Virus record (IMG/VR): IMGVR_UViG_3300050343_000266
Location: 1 to 64,000 of that record
Direction: 5' to 3' (one strand)
Origin: a virus
Length of the DNA: 64,000 nucleotides
Numbering within the stretch: position 1 is the stretch's first letter; each line of letters opens with the position of its first letter. Positions 54,459-61,120 of this stretch are shown piece after piece. The notes under the pieces were generated by a model. That model did no database searches and was not told the origin of the DNA. It saw only the letters and a list, made by a program, of their open reading frames with translations. A program made the position numbers and the translations under genes.

Positions 54459-54626
54459 TCAGGCTGCTGCTAGTTCTCCTGCCATCTCAGCCAACTTGGC
54501 TGTAGCACGGCATTGAAGGACGATCCAAGCAAGCTCTCCTGATAGTTGATTTGTGTCGCAGAAATATTCGATTGTGTCGTCTATCAAACCTTCCAGCTCG
54601 GACAGCTGGTCGCGTGATAATTGCAT
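54459..54626 (-). CDS. Small hypothetical protein
   Basis: 55 residues: MQLSRDQLSELEGLIDDTIE, YFCDTNQLSGELAWIVLQCR, ATAKLAEMAGELAAA. All-helical and acidic, three bases before the next small gene. Confidence 0.5.
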   Translation of the reverse strand: MQLSRDQLSELEGLIDDTIEYFCDTNQLSGELAWIVLQCRATAKLAEMAGELAAA

Positions 54627-54677
54627 TCATGAGAGATATAAGTGTTCAGGCCCATCGCCGGGCACAACCTAAATATA

Positions 54678-54693
54678 GCGCCCATTAGGGCGC
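54678..54693 (-). terminator. Hairpin terminator with TAAT loop
   Basis: GCGCCC and GGGCGC around TAAT (- strand), followed by TATATTTAGG. It lies downstream of the Met-rich gene. Confidence 0.65.
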
Positions 54694-54713
54694 AATAGCT
54701 ATGACATTTATAC

Positions 54714-55355
54714 TTATTTTTTCAGGTTGTAATCAATTGATTTTCTTCTGCGAGCAAACTTCCCATCTTTCATTAATCCTTGGTACACATCAGCTTTAGA
54801 GGCGGCTCTTTCAGTTCCATAATAATTAACTGACGAACTTGGAGAAGGTGACGGAGATGGATTAGGGAAAGGAGATGGAGATGGAGATGGACTAGGAGAA
54901 GGCGATGGAGAAGGATTAGGAGAAGGCATTGGTATATCACTACTGCTAGGCATAGGAATTATTGGCATAGCAATAGTTGGCATACTCTTAGGAGGGGTAA
55001 TACGCGGCATAGGCATACGCCCAGGCATAGGCATACGCCCAGGCATAGGCATCTTCATAGGCATATTCATACCTGGCATCTTCATAGGCATATTCATGCC
55101 TGGCATATTCATAGGCATATTCATAGGCATATTCATAGGCATATTCATGGCATATTCATAGGCATATTCATAGGCATTCATAGGCATATCCATACCCGGC
55201 ATCTTCATAGGCATAAACATAGGCATGAACATTACCTTAGGCATAGGCATATTCATACCTGGCATCTTCATAGGCATGAACATTACCTTAGGCATAGGCA
55301 TAGGCATAGGCATAGGCATGCGCATAGGCATAGGCATGCGCATTACCACAGGCAT
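54714..55355 (-). CDS. Met/Pro/Asn repeat protein, main part
   Basis: 213 residues. A long Met-Pro repeat (MPMRMPMPMP, VMFMPMKMPGMNMP, GMNMPMKMPGMNMPMKM) is followed by an ITPPKSMPTIAMPIIPMP stretch, a Ser-Pro repeat (PSPNPSPSPSPSPSP) and a basic C-terminus (ERAASKADVYQGLMKDGKFA, RRRKSIDYNLKK). About a third of the repeat is Met. A NAYEYAYEYA stretch inside it is the same DNA repeat read out of frame, so slippage has occurred. The gene begins in the next feature; the two are joined by a shift near 55385. Function unknown. Met-rich repeats bind Cu(I) in other proteins, which is one possibility. Confidence 0.6.
   Translation of the reverse strand: MPVVMRMPMPMRMPMPMPMPMPKVMFMPMKMPGMNMPMPKVMFMPMFMPMKMPGMDMPMNAYEYAYEYAMNMPMNMPMNMPMNMPGMNMPMKMPGMNMPMKMPMPGRMPMPGRMPMPRITPPKSMPTIAMPIIPMPSSSDIPMPSPNPSPSPSPSPSPSPSPFPNPSPSPSPSSSVNYYGTERAASKADVYQGLMKDGKFARRRKSIDYNLKK
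55010..55340. repeat. 12-base tandem repeat (Met-Pro-Met-Asn/Lys coding)
   Basis: Repeats of cataggcatatt and variants (cataggcatact, cctggcatcttcataggc) run through about 330 bases. One unit encodes M-P-M-N or M-P-M-K on the - strand. Unit boundaries show small deletions near 55150 and 55180. Confidence 0.85.
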
Positions 55356-55543
55356 AGGCTTGGGTTGAGGCTTTGGTGCAGGCTGAGGTGAAGGTGAGGT
55401 GAAGGTGAAGGTGAAGGTGAAGGTGAAGGTCTAGGTGAAGGACGTGGTGAAGGTCTAGGCGATGGCCGTGGTGAAGGTTTAGGTTGAGGTCTAGGCATAG
55501 GCATGCTCATACCCATACCCATCATCATGTTTCTTCTACCCAT
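55343..55543 (-). CDS. Met/Pro/Ser repeat protein, N-terminal part
   Basis: Opens MGRRNMMMGMGMSMPMPRPQ, then an Arg-Pro-Ser repeat (PSPRPSPRPSPRPSPR). The frame then drifts into HLHLSLHQSL within a GAAGGT repeat; shifting near 55385 restores PSPSP and leads into the Met repeat. It starts three bases after the SET gene ends. The opening M-x-R-R-N and SP repeats match 2307-3870 and 34811-36433. Confidence 0.6.
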   Translation of the reverse strand: MGRRNMMMGMGMSMPMPRPQPKPSPRPSPRPSPRPSPRPSPSPSPSPSPHLHLSLHQSLNPSLCLW

Positions 55544-55546
55544 TGC

Positions 55547-55930
55547 CTATTCCTCAAATGTTGTATCTCCCACTCCGTAATCTAAAGTTAATTCGGAGCC
55601 TGCGGAAATTGTTTTAATGGCAAAAAATACCATACATTCATTGTAATCATCAATGTAATAGTTGATATTGCCTCCATCATCCGTATGGTTATACAGTGCT
55701 GCATGACCAAAGCCAATTACAGAGTATTCATCAGAGAATGCATAACAATGTGAATGTATTGTTGCTTCTTCTGTCTCTTGGTAAGGCAGATAGAGCATAG
55801 GAGACTCTTCTATTAGATCTCCTTCTTCAAAGTCTTCATTAGTGAAAACTCCATATCGATGTATGTTTGATTTTTTAATACATAGACCTGGACTGGTAAA
55901 TAAATCAGTCTTATTAATATTTGGATGCAT
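55547..55930 (-). CDS. SET-domain protein lysine methyltransferase (vSET-like)
   Basis: 127 residues, a minimal SET domain without pre- or post-SET parts. GLCIKKSNIHRYGVFTNEDF and EEGDLIEESPML form the N-SET strand (Y-G-V-F, F-x-x-G-x-(L/I)-I-E-E). IGFGHAALYNHTDDGGNINY carries the N-H(S/T) AdoMet motif, and FFAIKTISAGSELTLDYG the final E-(L/I)-T-x-D-Y-G with the catalytic Tyr. Length and motif order are like chlorella virus vSET, which methylates a histone Lys. Here the neighbours are a protamine-like basic protein (upstream) and the Met/SP-repeat protein, both possible substrates. This pairing is inferred. Confidence 0.85.
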   Translation of the reverse strand: MHPNINKTDLFTSPGLCIKKSNIHRYGVFTNEDFEEGDLIEESPMLYLPYQETEEATIHSHCYAFSDEYSVIGFGHAALYNHTDDGGNINYYIDDYNECMVFFAIKTISAGSELTLDYGVGDTTFEE

Positions 55931-55932
55931 AT

Positions 55933-55970
55933 AAAAAAAGTAGCTCCTTATGATTTTAAAGGAACTACTT
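55933..55970 (-). terminator. Terminator after basic protein gene
   Basis: On the - strand AAGTAGTTCCTT and AAGGAGCTACTT form a long stem followed by TTTTT. It ends the transcript of the protamine-like gene; the SET gene starts just beyond it. Confidence 0.8.
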
Positions 55971-56010
55971 ACATTTAATGACTATAAAAAAGTTAATTAA
56001 AGGCTTAATA

Positions 56011-56361
56011 TTAACGACGACGACGAGTAGCCCGACGAGTAGCGGCAGCAGCTTGACGTGTTGACCTACGAGCTGCACGCCGTTGCGCTGCAGCAGCTTG
56101 GCCACCAGCTGTGTTGCGTGTTTTTACACGGCTAGAGTTTTTGCCGTAAGTAGTACCGCCGCGCATCATTGATTTAACTGCGCCACCAGTTGCAGTTTTG
56201 CGTGTTGCTGATTTGACTGCGCCACCTGTTGTACGACGACTAGTTCGAACTGAACCATCAGCATTAGTACGCTTGCGTTGAATCGTACCGTCTTTACGCT
56301 TGCGTTCTTGAATGGTTGCTCCTCGTTTAGTACGTCGCGTACTAGTAGCTCGTTTCATCAT
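56011..56361 (-). CDS. Protamine/histone-tail-like basic protein
   Basis: 116 residues, mostly Arg, Lys, Thr, Ala and Gly. KRATSTRRTKRGATIQERKR, a repeat TTGGAVKSATRKTATGGAVK, then an Arg/Ala tail (RRAARRSTRQAAAATRRATR, RRR). The GGAVKS repeats and Ala-Arg helices resemble protamine, histone H1 tails or viral core proteins. It would bind phage or host DNA without sequence preference. It lies between Hli and a SET methyltransferase. Lys residues in the A-V-K-S repeats are possible methylation sites (inferred). Confidence 0.7.
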   Translation of the reverse strand: MMKRATSTRRTKRGATIQERKRKDGTIQRKRTNADGSVRTSRRTTGGAVKSATRKTATGGAVKSMMRGGTTYGKNSSRVKTRNTAGGQAAAAQRRAARRSTRQAAAATRRATRRRR

Positions 56362-56412
56362 TGTTCAATACAATTAAGTCTCCTTAAATTGTATCAACTA
56401 GATAATACTTAA

Positions 56413-56604
56413 CTACCACATTCCTGGAATCATTTGTCCAGTCACTGCATAGCTTCCAAGTGCTGCGATAATACCCAGCATTGCCAAACGGCCATTTAGT
56501 TTTTCAGCTTTAGTGTTGTGGTCCATGGTGATCTCCATTACTTGCATTTGTGGTTCTTTGGCGTAGATATTTGTTCTTCCGCCGTCTTCAATAATTGTAG
56601 TCAT
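56413..56604 (-). CDS. hli: High-light-inducible protein
   Basis: 63 residues. The C-terminal helix EKLNGRLAMLGIIAALGSYA with VTGQMIPGMW is the chlorophyll-binding Hli/LHC motif (E-x2-N-G-R-x-A-M-x-G). One thylakoid membrane span. It binds chlorophyll and protects photosystem II while D1 is replaced, acting with the phage psbA nearby. Start ATG 56604 overlaps the upstream small gene. Confidence 0.93.
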   Translation of the reverse strand: MTTIIEDGGRTNIYAKEPQMQVMEITMDHNTKAEKLNGRLAMLGIIAALGSYAVTGQMIPGMW

Positions 56605-56744
56605 TTCTGTAATGTTTTGTTAAGCAACTTAAGTATAGCCTCGAATTCTTGATAACGAGGATTTCTAATTGAGATATTATTCTGCATATAGAGAACTACT
56701 GCAGCACGAACATCATTCAGTTGTTCTTGAGTTAAGTCATTCAT
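56601..56744 (-). CDS. Small hypothetical protein
   Basis: 47 residues: MNDLTQEQLNDVRAAVVLYM, QNNISIRNPRYQEFEAILKL, LNKTLQK. Helical. It overlaps Hli by four bases (ATGA) and the endonuclease by eight, so all are translated in series. Confidence 0.5.
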   Translation of the reverse strand: MNDLTQEQLNDVRAAVVLYMQNNISIRNPRYQEFEAILKLLNKTLQK

Positions 56745-57147
56745 TGGTATGTCGAGCAATGTATGCAATGAGCTGCTTTAGATGCTTAGGACTATCAGAA
56801 ACAATCCCTAAGACGATATTACAATCTTTGCAAAGCAGTTCACGAACGTTGTTGGTTACATGGTCGTGATCCACACACCATTGGTTGTGCTTTCCTCTAG
56901 GTTCTGAAGAACCGCAGCAGGCGCATCTGGAGCTTTGATTAGACACCATCCCATTGAAAGTATCAAGAGTGATGCCGTAAGTACGCCGATAGTGTAAATC
57001 TCTTGCTCGCTCTGGGTCTCGGGTAGCCTTAACCCTTGCTTTAGTACACTCTTTACATTCATTCTTTCTTTTTAATTTTTTAGCTTTGTCAGCATAGAAC
57101 TCAGATAAATCTTTTGTTTCTTGACATATACTACATATTCTTTCCAT
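56737..57147 (-). CDS. Endonuclease VII-like nuclease beside psbA
   Basis: 136 residues. Two zinc pairs (CSICQETKDLSEFY; NECKECTKARVKATRDP), then CACCGSSEPRG, CVDHDHVTNNVRELLCKDCN with IVLGIVSD. The V-D-H-D-H and L-C-x2-C-N parts match the recombination endonuclease VII family (PF02945), which resolves branched DNA or acts as a free-standing homing nuclease. It lies directly after psbA, separated by the psbA terminator. Confidence 0.85.
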   Translation of the reverse strand: MERICSICQETKDLSEFYADKAKKLKRKNECKECTKARVKATRDPERARDLHYRRTYGITLDTFNGMVSNQSSRCACCGSSEPRGKHNQWCVDHDHVTNNVRELLCKDCNIVLGIVSDSPKHLKQLIAYIARHTNE

Positions 57148-57148
57148 T

Positions 57149-57172
57149 AAAAAAGGCCCACACTCGTGAGCC
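57149..57172 (-). terminator. psbA terminator
   Basis: On the - strand GGCTCAC, loop GAGT, GTGGGCC, then TTTTTT, 27 bases after the psbA stop. Confidence 0.85.
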
Positions 57173-57198
57173 TATCTAAACTAATTGTTAGTTGTGGA

Positions 57199-58281
57199 TT
57201 AACCGATAGAAGGTGCAGTTAGAGCTACAGAAGTAGTCTCAACAGCTGCTAAGTCTAAGGGGAAATTGTGAGCGTTACGTTCATGCATCACTTCCATTCC
57301 AAGACCTGCGCGGTTCAGAATGTCAGCCCAGGTGTTGACAACGTGTCCGCCGTGAACGATTGACTGGTTGAAGTTGAAGCCGTTCAAGTTGAAGGCCATA
57401 GTAGAGACACCTAGTGCGGTGAACCAGATACCTACGACCGGCCAGGCCGCTAAAAAGAAATGCAGTGAGCGACTGTTGTTGAAGCTGGCATATTGGAAGA
57501 TGAGACGACCAAAGTAACCATGAGCAGCAACGATATTATATGTTTCCTCTTCTTGGCCAAACTTGTAACCGTAGTTCTGTGACTCGGTTTCAGTTGTCTC
57601 GCGAACGAGTGAAGAAGTAACAAGTGAGCCATGCATAGCAGAGAACAAAGAGCCACCGAATACACCGGCAACGCCGAGCATATGAAACGGATGCATCAAG
57701 ATGTTGTGCTCTGCCTGGAAAACCAGCATGTAGTTAAACGTGCCAGAGATACCAAGAGGCATAGCGTCAGAGAATGAACCCTGACCGAATGGATAAACGA
57801 GGAAGACTGCGGATGCTGCTGCAACAGGTGCAGAGTACGCAACGCAGATCCATGGGCGCATACCTAACCGGTAGCTAAGTTCCCATTCACGTCCCATGTA
57901 AGCGAAGATACCGATAAGGAAGTGGAAGACAACAAGTTGGAATGGGCCTCCGTTATAGAGCCACTCGTCCAGTGAAGCCGCTTCCCAGATTGGGTAAAAA
58001 TGCAGACCGATTGCGTTTGAAGACGGGACAACTGCTCCTGAAATAATGTTATTTCCGTAAAGGAGCGATCCAGCAACTGGTTCACGTATGCCATCGATAT
58101 CTACAGGTGGTGCGCCTACGAAGGCGATAATGAAACAGATGGTTGCAGCTAGCAACGTAGGAATCATCAAGATGCCAAACCAGCCCACATAGAGGCGGTT
58201 GTCAGTTGATGTAACCCACTTGCAAAACTGCTCCCAATTGGACTGAACGCTAGATGCGCCAGTAAAAATTGTTGAAGCCAT
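57199..58281 (-). CDS. psbA: Photosystem II D1 protein
   Basis: 360 residues, complete and without intron. The five membrane helices and cofactor ligands are in place: YFYG-region [34 protein letters not shown] (Tyr Z and Asp 170 region), [20 protein letters not shown] (His 190 and 198 region), [20 protein letters not shown], and [13 protein letters not shown] at the C-terminal cut site. The residue equivalent to position 130 is Glu (GREWE), the form linked with high-light D1. It replaces damaged host D1 during infection. Protein length is two residues longer at the N-terminus than the usual numbering. Confidence 0.99.
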   Translation of the reverse strand: MASTIFTGASSVQSNWEQFCKWVTSTDNRLYVGWFGILMIPTLLAATICFIIAFVGAPPVDIDGIREPVAGSLLYGNNIISGAVVPSSNAIGLHFYPIWEAASLDEWLYNGGPFQLVVFHFLIGIFAYMGREWELSYRLGMRPWICVAYSAPVAAASAVFLVYPFGQGSFSDAMPLGISGTFNYMLVFQAEHNILMHPFHMLGVAGVFGGSLFSAMHGSLVTSSLVRETTETESQNYGYKFGQEEETYNIVAAHGYFGRLIFQYASFNNSRSLHFFLAAWPVVGIWFTALGVSTMAFNLNGFNFNQSIVHGGHVVNTWADILNRAGLGMEVMHERNAHNFPLDLAAVETTSVALTAPSIG

Positions 58282-58340
58282 TAAATTAATGCGGTGTTTT
58301 GTTTATTTGGGTTAGTACTCGCGTGTGATTAACGCTACCT

Positions 58341-58361
58341 AACAATCATACCTTGATTGTT
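58341..58361 (-). promoter_or_regulatory. Inverted repeat upstream of psbA
   Basis: Perfect eight-base arms AACAATCA and TGATTGTT, five bases apart, 60 bases before the psbA start. No T run follows on the - strand, so an operator or 5' leader stem-loop is more likely than a terminator. Confidence 0.5.
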
Positions 58362-58385
58362 ATGAAATAAACACAGTATATATAC

Positions 58386-58517
58386 TTAAAGGTCGAGATC
58401 TTGGGTTCTAATTTTATAGTCTCGTTGGAAATCTCTAGATTGCTTGCGTTCTTTAAGCTGGTGTTCGAGATGTGAGGAAAATCCTTTCGTAGTTGGATGC
58501 TTAATAGTCTTTGACAT
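58386..58517 (-). CDS. Small basic hypothetical protein
   Basis: 43 residues: MSKTIKHPTTKGFSSHLEHQ, LKERKQSRDFQRDYKIRTQD, LDL. A good ribosome site AGGAGAAAAGA precedes the ATG at 58517. Basic, helical. Unknown. Confidence 0.5.
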   Translation of the reverse strand: MSKTIKHPTTKGFSSHLEHQLKERKQSRDFQRDYKIRTQDLDL

Positions 58518-58542
58518 TCTTTTCTCCTATTTAGTTTTAGTT

Positions 58543-58561
58543 AGGAGCAGGGAATGCTCCC
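58543..58561 (-). terminator. Hairpin after RlpA-like gene
   Basis: On the - strand GGGAGCA, loop TTCCC, TGCTCCT. Not followed by a clear T run; weak terminator or stability hairpin. Confidence 0.5.
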
Positions 58562-58600
58562 AACTATGTTTAATATATCAGCGAACACACACTGATGAGA

Positions 58601-58945
58601 TTAAATATAAGTAAAGCTTACATAATCTACACCTGGGTGTGTAAGTCCGATTGCTAATGCTGCTCCGTACGATAAATCAAGCTCACGAGCACCAATGTAG
58701 GGGCCGCGATCATTGATACGTACATCCACGCATCCTTGGTAACAAACGCGTAATTTTGTACCGAAAGGTAGCGTCTTATGTGCGGCGGTATGTCCGTACA
58801 TATTGTAAGTTTCGCCGTTGGCTGTTGTCCTGCCGTGGAAATAGCTACCGTACCAGGAAGAAAGCATGGAGCCTCCTGCCTGGACGGATGTGCCGAGGCT
58901 GAGCATTGCAACAGCAGCGAGAGTACTAATAGATTTAATAAACAT
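58601..58945 (-). CDS. Secreted RlpA-like double-psi beta-barrel protein
   Basis: 114 residues. A signal peptide (MFIKSISTLAAVAMLSLGTS, cut near VQA-GGS) is followed by the RlpA/barwin-like fold: SSWYGSYFHGRTTANGETYN, AAHKTLPFGTKLRVCYQGCV, INDRGPYIGARELDLSYGAA. His and the Asp of N-D-R-G-P-Y are the catalytic positions of lytic transglycosylases of this kind. It would act in the periplasm on peptidoglycan, at lysis or to remodel the wall during infection. Confidence 0.88.
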   Translation of the reverse strand: MFIKSISTLAAVAMLSLGTSVQAGGSMLSSWYGSYFHGRTTANGETYNMYGHTAAHKTLPFGTKLRVCYQGCVDVRINDRGPYIGARELDLSYGAALAIGLTHPGVDYVSFTYI

Positions 58946-58987
58946 TTAGTTGATAACATTATTTTCTAAACCTTAAGCTAACTAATA

Positions 58988-59009
58988 GGGAGCACAATTA
59001 AGTACTCCC
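58988..59009 (-). terminator. Hairpin after DUF932 gene
   Basis: GGGAGCAC and GTACTCCC arms (one mismatch) with a loop of six bases, 14 bases after the DUF932 stop on the - strand. Confidence 0.45.
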
Positions 59010-59022
59010 AATCGTATAACTA

Positions 59023-59979
59023 TCACGCAGTAACTAAGTCACGTGCGATTGTGAAGGCTTTCTTGCTAATCTGAGCACCAATACCGAATGTGCCACGTGC
59101 AAACTGAGCACGAGTTTTAGCAGCGGTCTGATTACGAGTGCTTGTTTCTATTTGGGTAATAGCATTAAAGCCATTCCAAAGAGAGAACGAGGCATACTCT
59201 GCACCATAGCCAGCACGGAATGCTTGCTCTAGCTTCTGACGTTTACGTAGGACATCACCTTCGTCTACGTTATATACCTCATCAACGAACTCGTTGAACT
59301 GAGACATATTCATAGCTGTACGAGAGAACTCACGCATCAGGTCACATTCATGAGCAAAGTCTTGACGCGATACATCAATGCTGCTGATAAGAGTATCGAA
59401 GTTTGCGTTGGCAGTGCCCTTGTGAGTGATGCTTGAGTGAGCACCTGTGTCACGCAAGGCAGCAGTCAGTGTGTTCTGACAGACAACACGGATGTTGGTG
59501 AACTTTGCACCACAACCAGTCTTGCCGTCATGACCTAAGTAGCCGACGATGCGTCGTTTGACTGTGTCGCCAGGGACGATGTCCGTCTCCGCACCACGGA
59601 GTGTGGCGGTAAAGCATACTTTGGCTCCGTCTGATAGAACGATGACGCAGTCCATGTCTGCCTCTTCGCGGATAAACTCCGCCATGCGAAGCAGCGATTC
59701 GTTTTGAACGATTTCGTACTGCTTGGTAACGACACCGAGCAAGGCTTGGGTGTCAGTACGGACAACTCCGAAGACACCTGCTGGCAGCCAAAGGGGCTGA
59801 TCGTTGTCAGGTTGAGTGTTGTTGTTCCAGTATTGAAGCTCTCGCTTCTCGACAGTAAATAGTGCGTCTGCTGTTTCAAACGCCTCTCGCGCTGGAAGCG
59901 TGCCAGGGGTGACAACCCCCTGCCCGTGCCATGCACGTTCGCCATTGCCGAGCCAGCCAGATGTGAAATTTGCGGACAT
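59023..59979 (-). CDS. DUF932 phage/plasmid-like protein
   Basis: 318 residues from MSANFTSGWLGNGERAWHGQ (ATG 59979). The DUF932 order is seen: WHGQGVVTPGTLPAREAFET, LLGVVTKQYEIVQNESLLRM, VCFTATLRGAETDIVPGDTV, FTNIRVVCQNTLTAAL. The family is common in phages and plasmids and its biochemical role is not established. It is the first large gene after the regulator pair. Confidence 0.85.
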   Translation of the reverse strand: MSANFTSGWLGNGERAWHGQGVVTPGTLPAREAFETADALFTVEKRELQYWNNNTQPDNDQPLWLPAGVFGVVRTDTQALLGVVTKQYEIVQNESLLRMAEFIREEADMDCVIVLSDGAKVCFTATLRGAETDIVPGDTVKRRIVGYLGHDGKTGCGAKFTNIRVVCQNTLTAALRDTGAHSSITHKGTANANFDTLISSIDVSRQDFAHECDLMREFSRTAMNMSQFNEFVDEVYNVDEGDVLRKRQKLEQAFRAGYGAEYASFSLWNGFNAITQIETSTRNQTAAKTRAQFARGTFGIGAQISKKAFTIARDLVTA

Positions 59980-60015
59980 TTTGATGTAGCCATGTATTGG
60001 ACACAAGTTGTAAAA

Positions 60016-60032
60016 GGCCCCGTTAGGGGTCC
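60016..60032 (-). terminator. Hairpin terminator with TAAC loop
   Basis: On the - strand GGACCCC, loop TAAC, GGGGCC, then TTTT. It is upstream of the DUF932 gene and downstream of the RHH pair. Confidence 0.7.
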
Positions 60033-60147
60033 TCCAAAGTATGGCAATTAGCTTTAAAAAACAAAGTCACTAAATATACATTTGCTGAGTTATTTATATC
60101 TACATGTTTATCAGCCTACGATTTATTAAGTTAACAATCAAAAAAAA

Positions 60148-60465
60148 TTAAGCTTGAAGATCAATGTACTGAGATATCTTCTCAGACATTTCCCAACCAC
60201 CTTTATATTTCCCTGTTTTGCAAGCAACTAGGTGCTCACAGGCAAAACATGGATGTCCATAACATTCTTTAGTAAGCCGTTTGTCAGCTTGGATACGTCT
60301 GAATGTAAATAATGAATTGATATATCCACAGTTTTCTGAATGTTTGTGCATAAAGCAGCGAGTGGCTTCATACATCACTTCAGACATTGTCATGCCCCAA
60401 GCATTGGCGTAGTCCTTTAATACTGCGTGACACGGGTCAGGCATTTGAACTTGAATTTTTTTCAT
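60148..60465 (-). CDS. Ribbon-helix-helix protein with Cys cluster (second copy)
   Basis: 105 residues from MKKIQVQMPDPCHAVLKDYA (ATG 60465). A beta strand and two helices (WGMTMSEVMYEATRCFMHKH) form an Arc/MetJ-type ribbon-helix-helix DNA-binding domain. The C-terminal half has CYGHPCFACEHLVAC (C-x4-C-x2-C-x5-C), a likely zinc site, with K-x-GGWEM. It is the tandem paralogue of 60462-60821; they share W-G-M-T-M-(S/G)-E-(V/L)-M-Y-E-A and the Cys spacing. Likely a transcription regulator. Confidence 0.72.
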   Translation of the reverse strand: MKKIQVQMPDPCHAVLKDYANAWGMTMSEVMYEATRCFMHKHSENCGYINSLFTFRRIQADKRLTKECYGHPCFACEHLVACKTGKYKGGWEMSEKISQYIDLQA

Positions 60466-60821
60466 GAGATACAACTGTCACATGAACATCTTTTGACGTG
60501 TTGCTTCAACAAATGCCTATATTCTTCAGCAATTTCCCATTCGTTTTTGTACAGACCAGTTCTACACGCAAGCTCATGTTTACAGCACCGGCAAAGATAG
60601 CCGTAGCAATGCTTGGCTGAACGTTTGTCAGGAAGCATTCCCTGTTTTCTGAGTATTCCGTCTGCCATTTCACATACCTGAGAAGATCCATGTATGTGCT
60701 GTTTCGCAGCCTCATACATGAGCTCTCCCATGGTCATGCCCCAATAAGCGCAGTACTCCTTGAGGACAGCAGCAAATTGTTCGTCAACCTTGACGTCTAT
60801 CCGCTGCATAAATGCGAACAT
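60462..60821 (-). CDS. Ribbon-helix-helix protein with Cys cluster (first copy)
   Basis: 119 residues from ATG 60821, which follows AGAGGATTCATTTTC. MQRIDVKVDEQFAAVLKEYC, AYWGMTMGELMYEAAKQHIH is the ribbon-helix-helix part. Then CYGYLCRCCKHELACRTGLY is the Cys cluster (one extra Cys compared with the paralogue), and CSCDSC lies at the end. It overlaps the second copy by four bases. The 280-base repeat-rich region just upstream is the probable control site, perhaps self-regulated. Confidence 0.72.
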   Translation of the reverse strand: MFAFMQRIDVKVDEQFAAVLKEYCAYWGMTMGELMYEAAKQHIHGSSQVCEMADGILRKQGMLPDKRSAKHCYGYLCRCCKHELACRTGLYKNEWEIAEEYRHLLKQHVKRCSCDSCIS

Positions 60822-60903
60822 GAAAATGAATCCTCTTGAACATAGGGGCAAAGAGACGGATCGGACACGATTTGAGCAAATTGCTTCTCGGTAAAATTTT
60901 ATT

Positions 60904-60942
60904 AAGCGTACATTTTTTAATCATTTGTGTAGCAAGCGTACA
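60904..60942. repeat. Direct repeat AAGCGTACA, 30-base period
   Basis: Two identical nine-base copies whose starts are 30 bases apart, about three helical turns, 80-120 bases before the RHH start. Confidence 0.6.
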
Positions 60943-61016
60943 ACCGTGCTTTTTTGCTTGTATTCAGCTGCAAGGGAAGGGAAGTGCTCAGACAGTACCC
61001 CAATAGAATTATGGAA

Positions 61017-61037
61017 AAACTACGTTTGCTACGCTTC
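61017..61037 (-). promoter_or_regulatory. CGTAG direct-repeat site (reverse)
   Basis: On the - strand GAAGCGTAGCAAACGTAGTT: two CGTAG half-sites with a four-base spacer. Confidence 0.5.
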
Positions 61038-61101
61038 TTCCTTATATATCTCTTTTTTAATGCACCTCTCCTCTATTTATTTAATGGTTATATAGAGAAT
61101 T

Positions 61102-61120
61102 AGCGTAGTTAGCGTAGCTT
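61102..61120 (+). promoter_or_regulatory. CGTAG direct-repeat site
   Basis: Identical over 19 bases to 31602-31620, next to the integrase. Both are preceded by a TATATAGA-like stretch. Confidence 0.55.

Noticed and set aside
57199-58281. Intron in psbA
   Set aside because: The D1 frame is continuous over 360 codons with all motifs in place.
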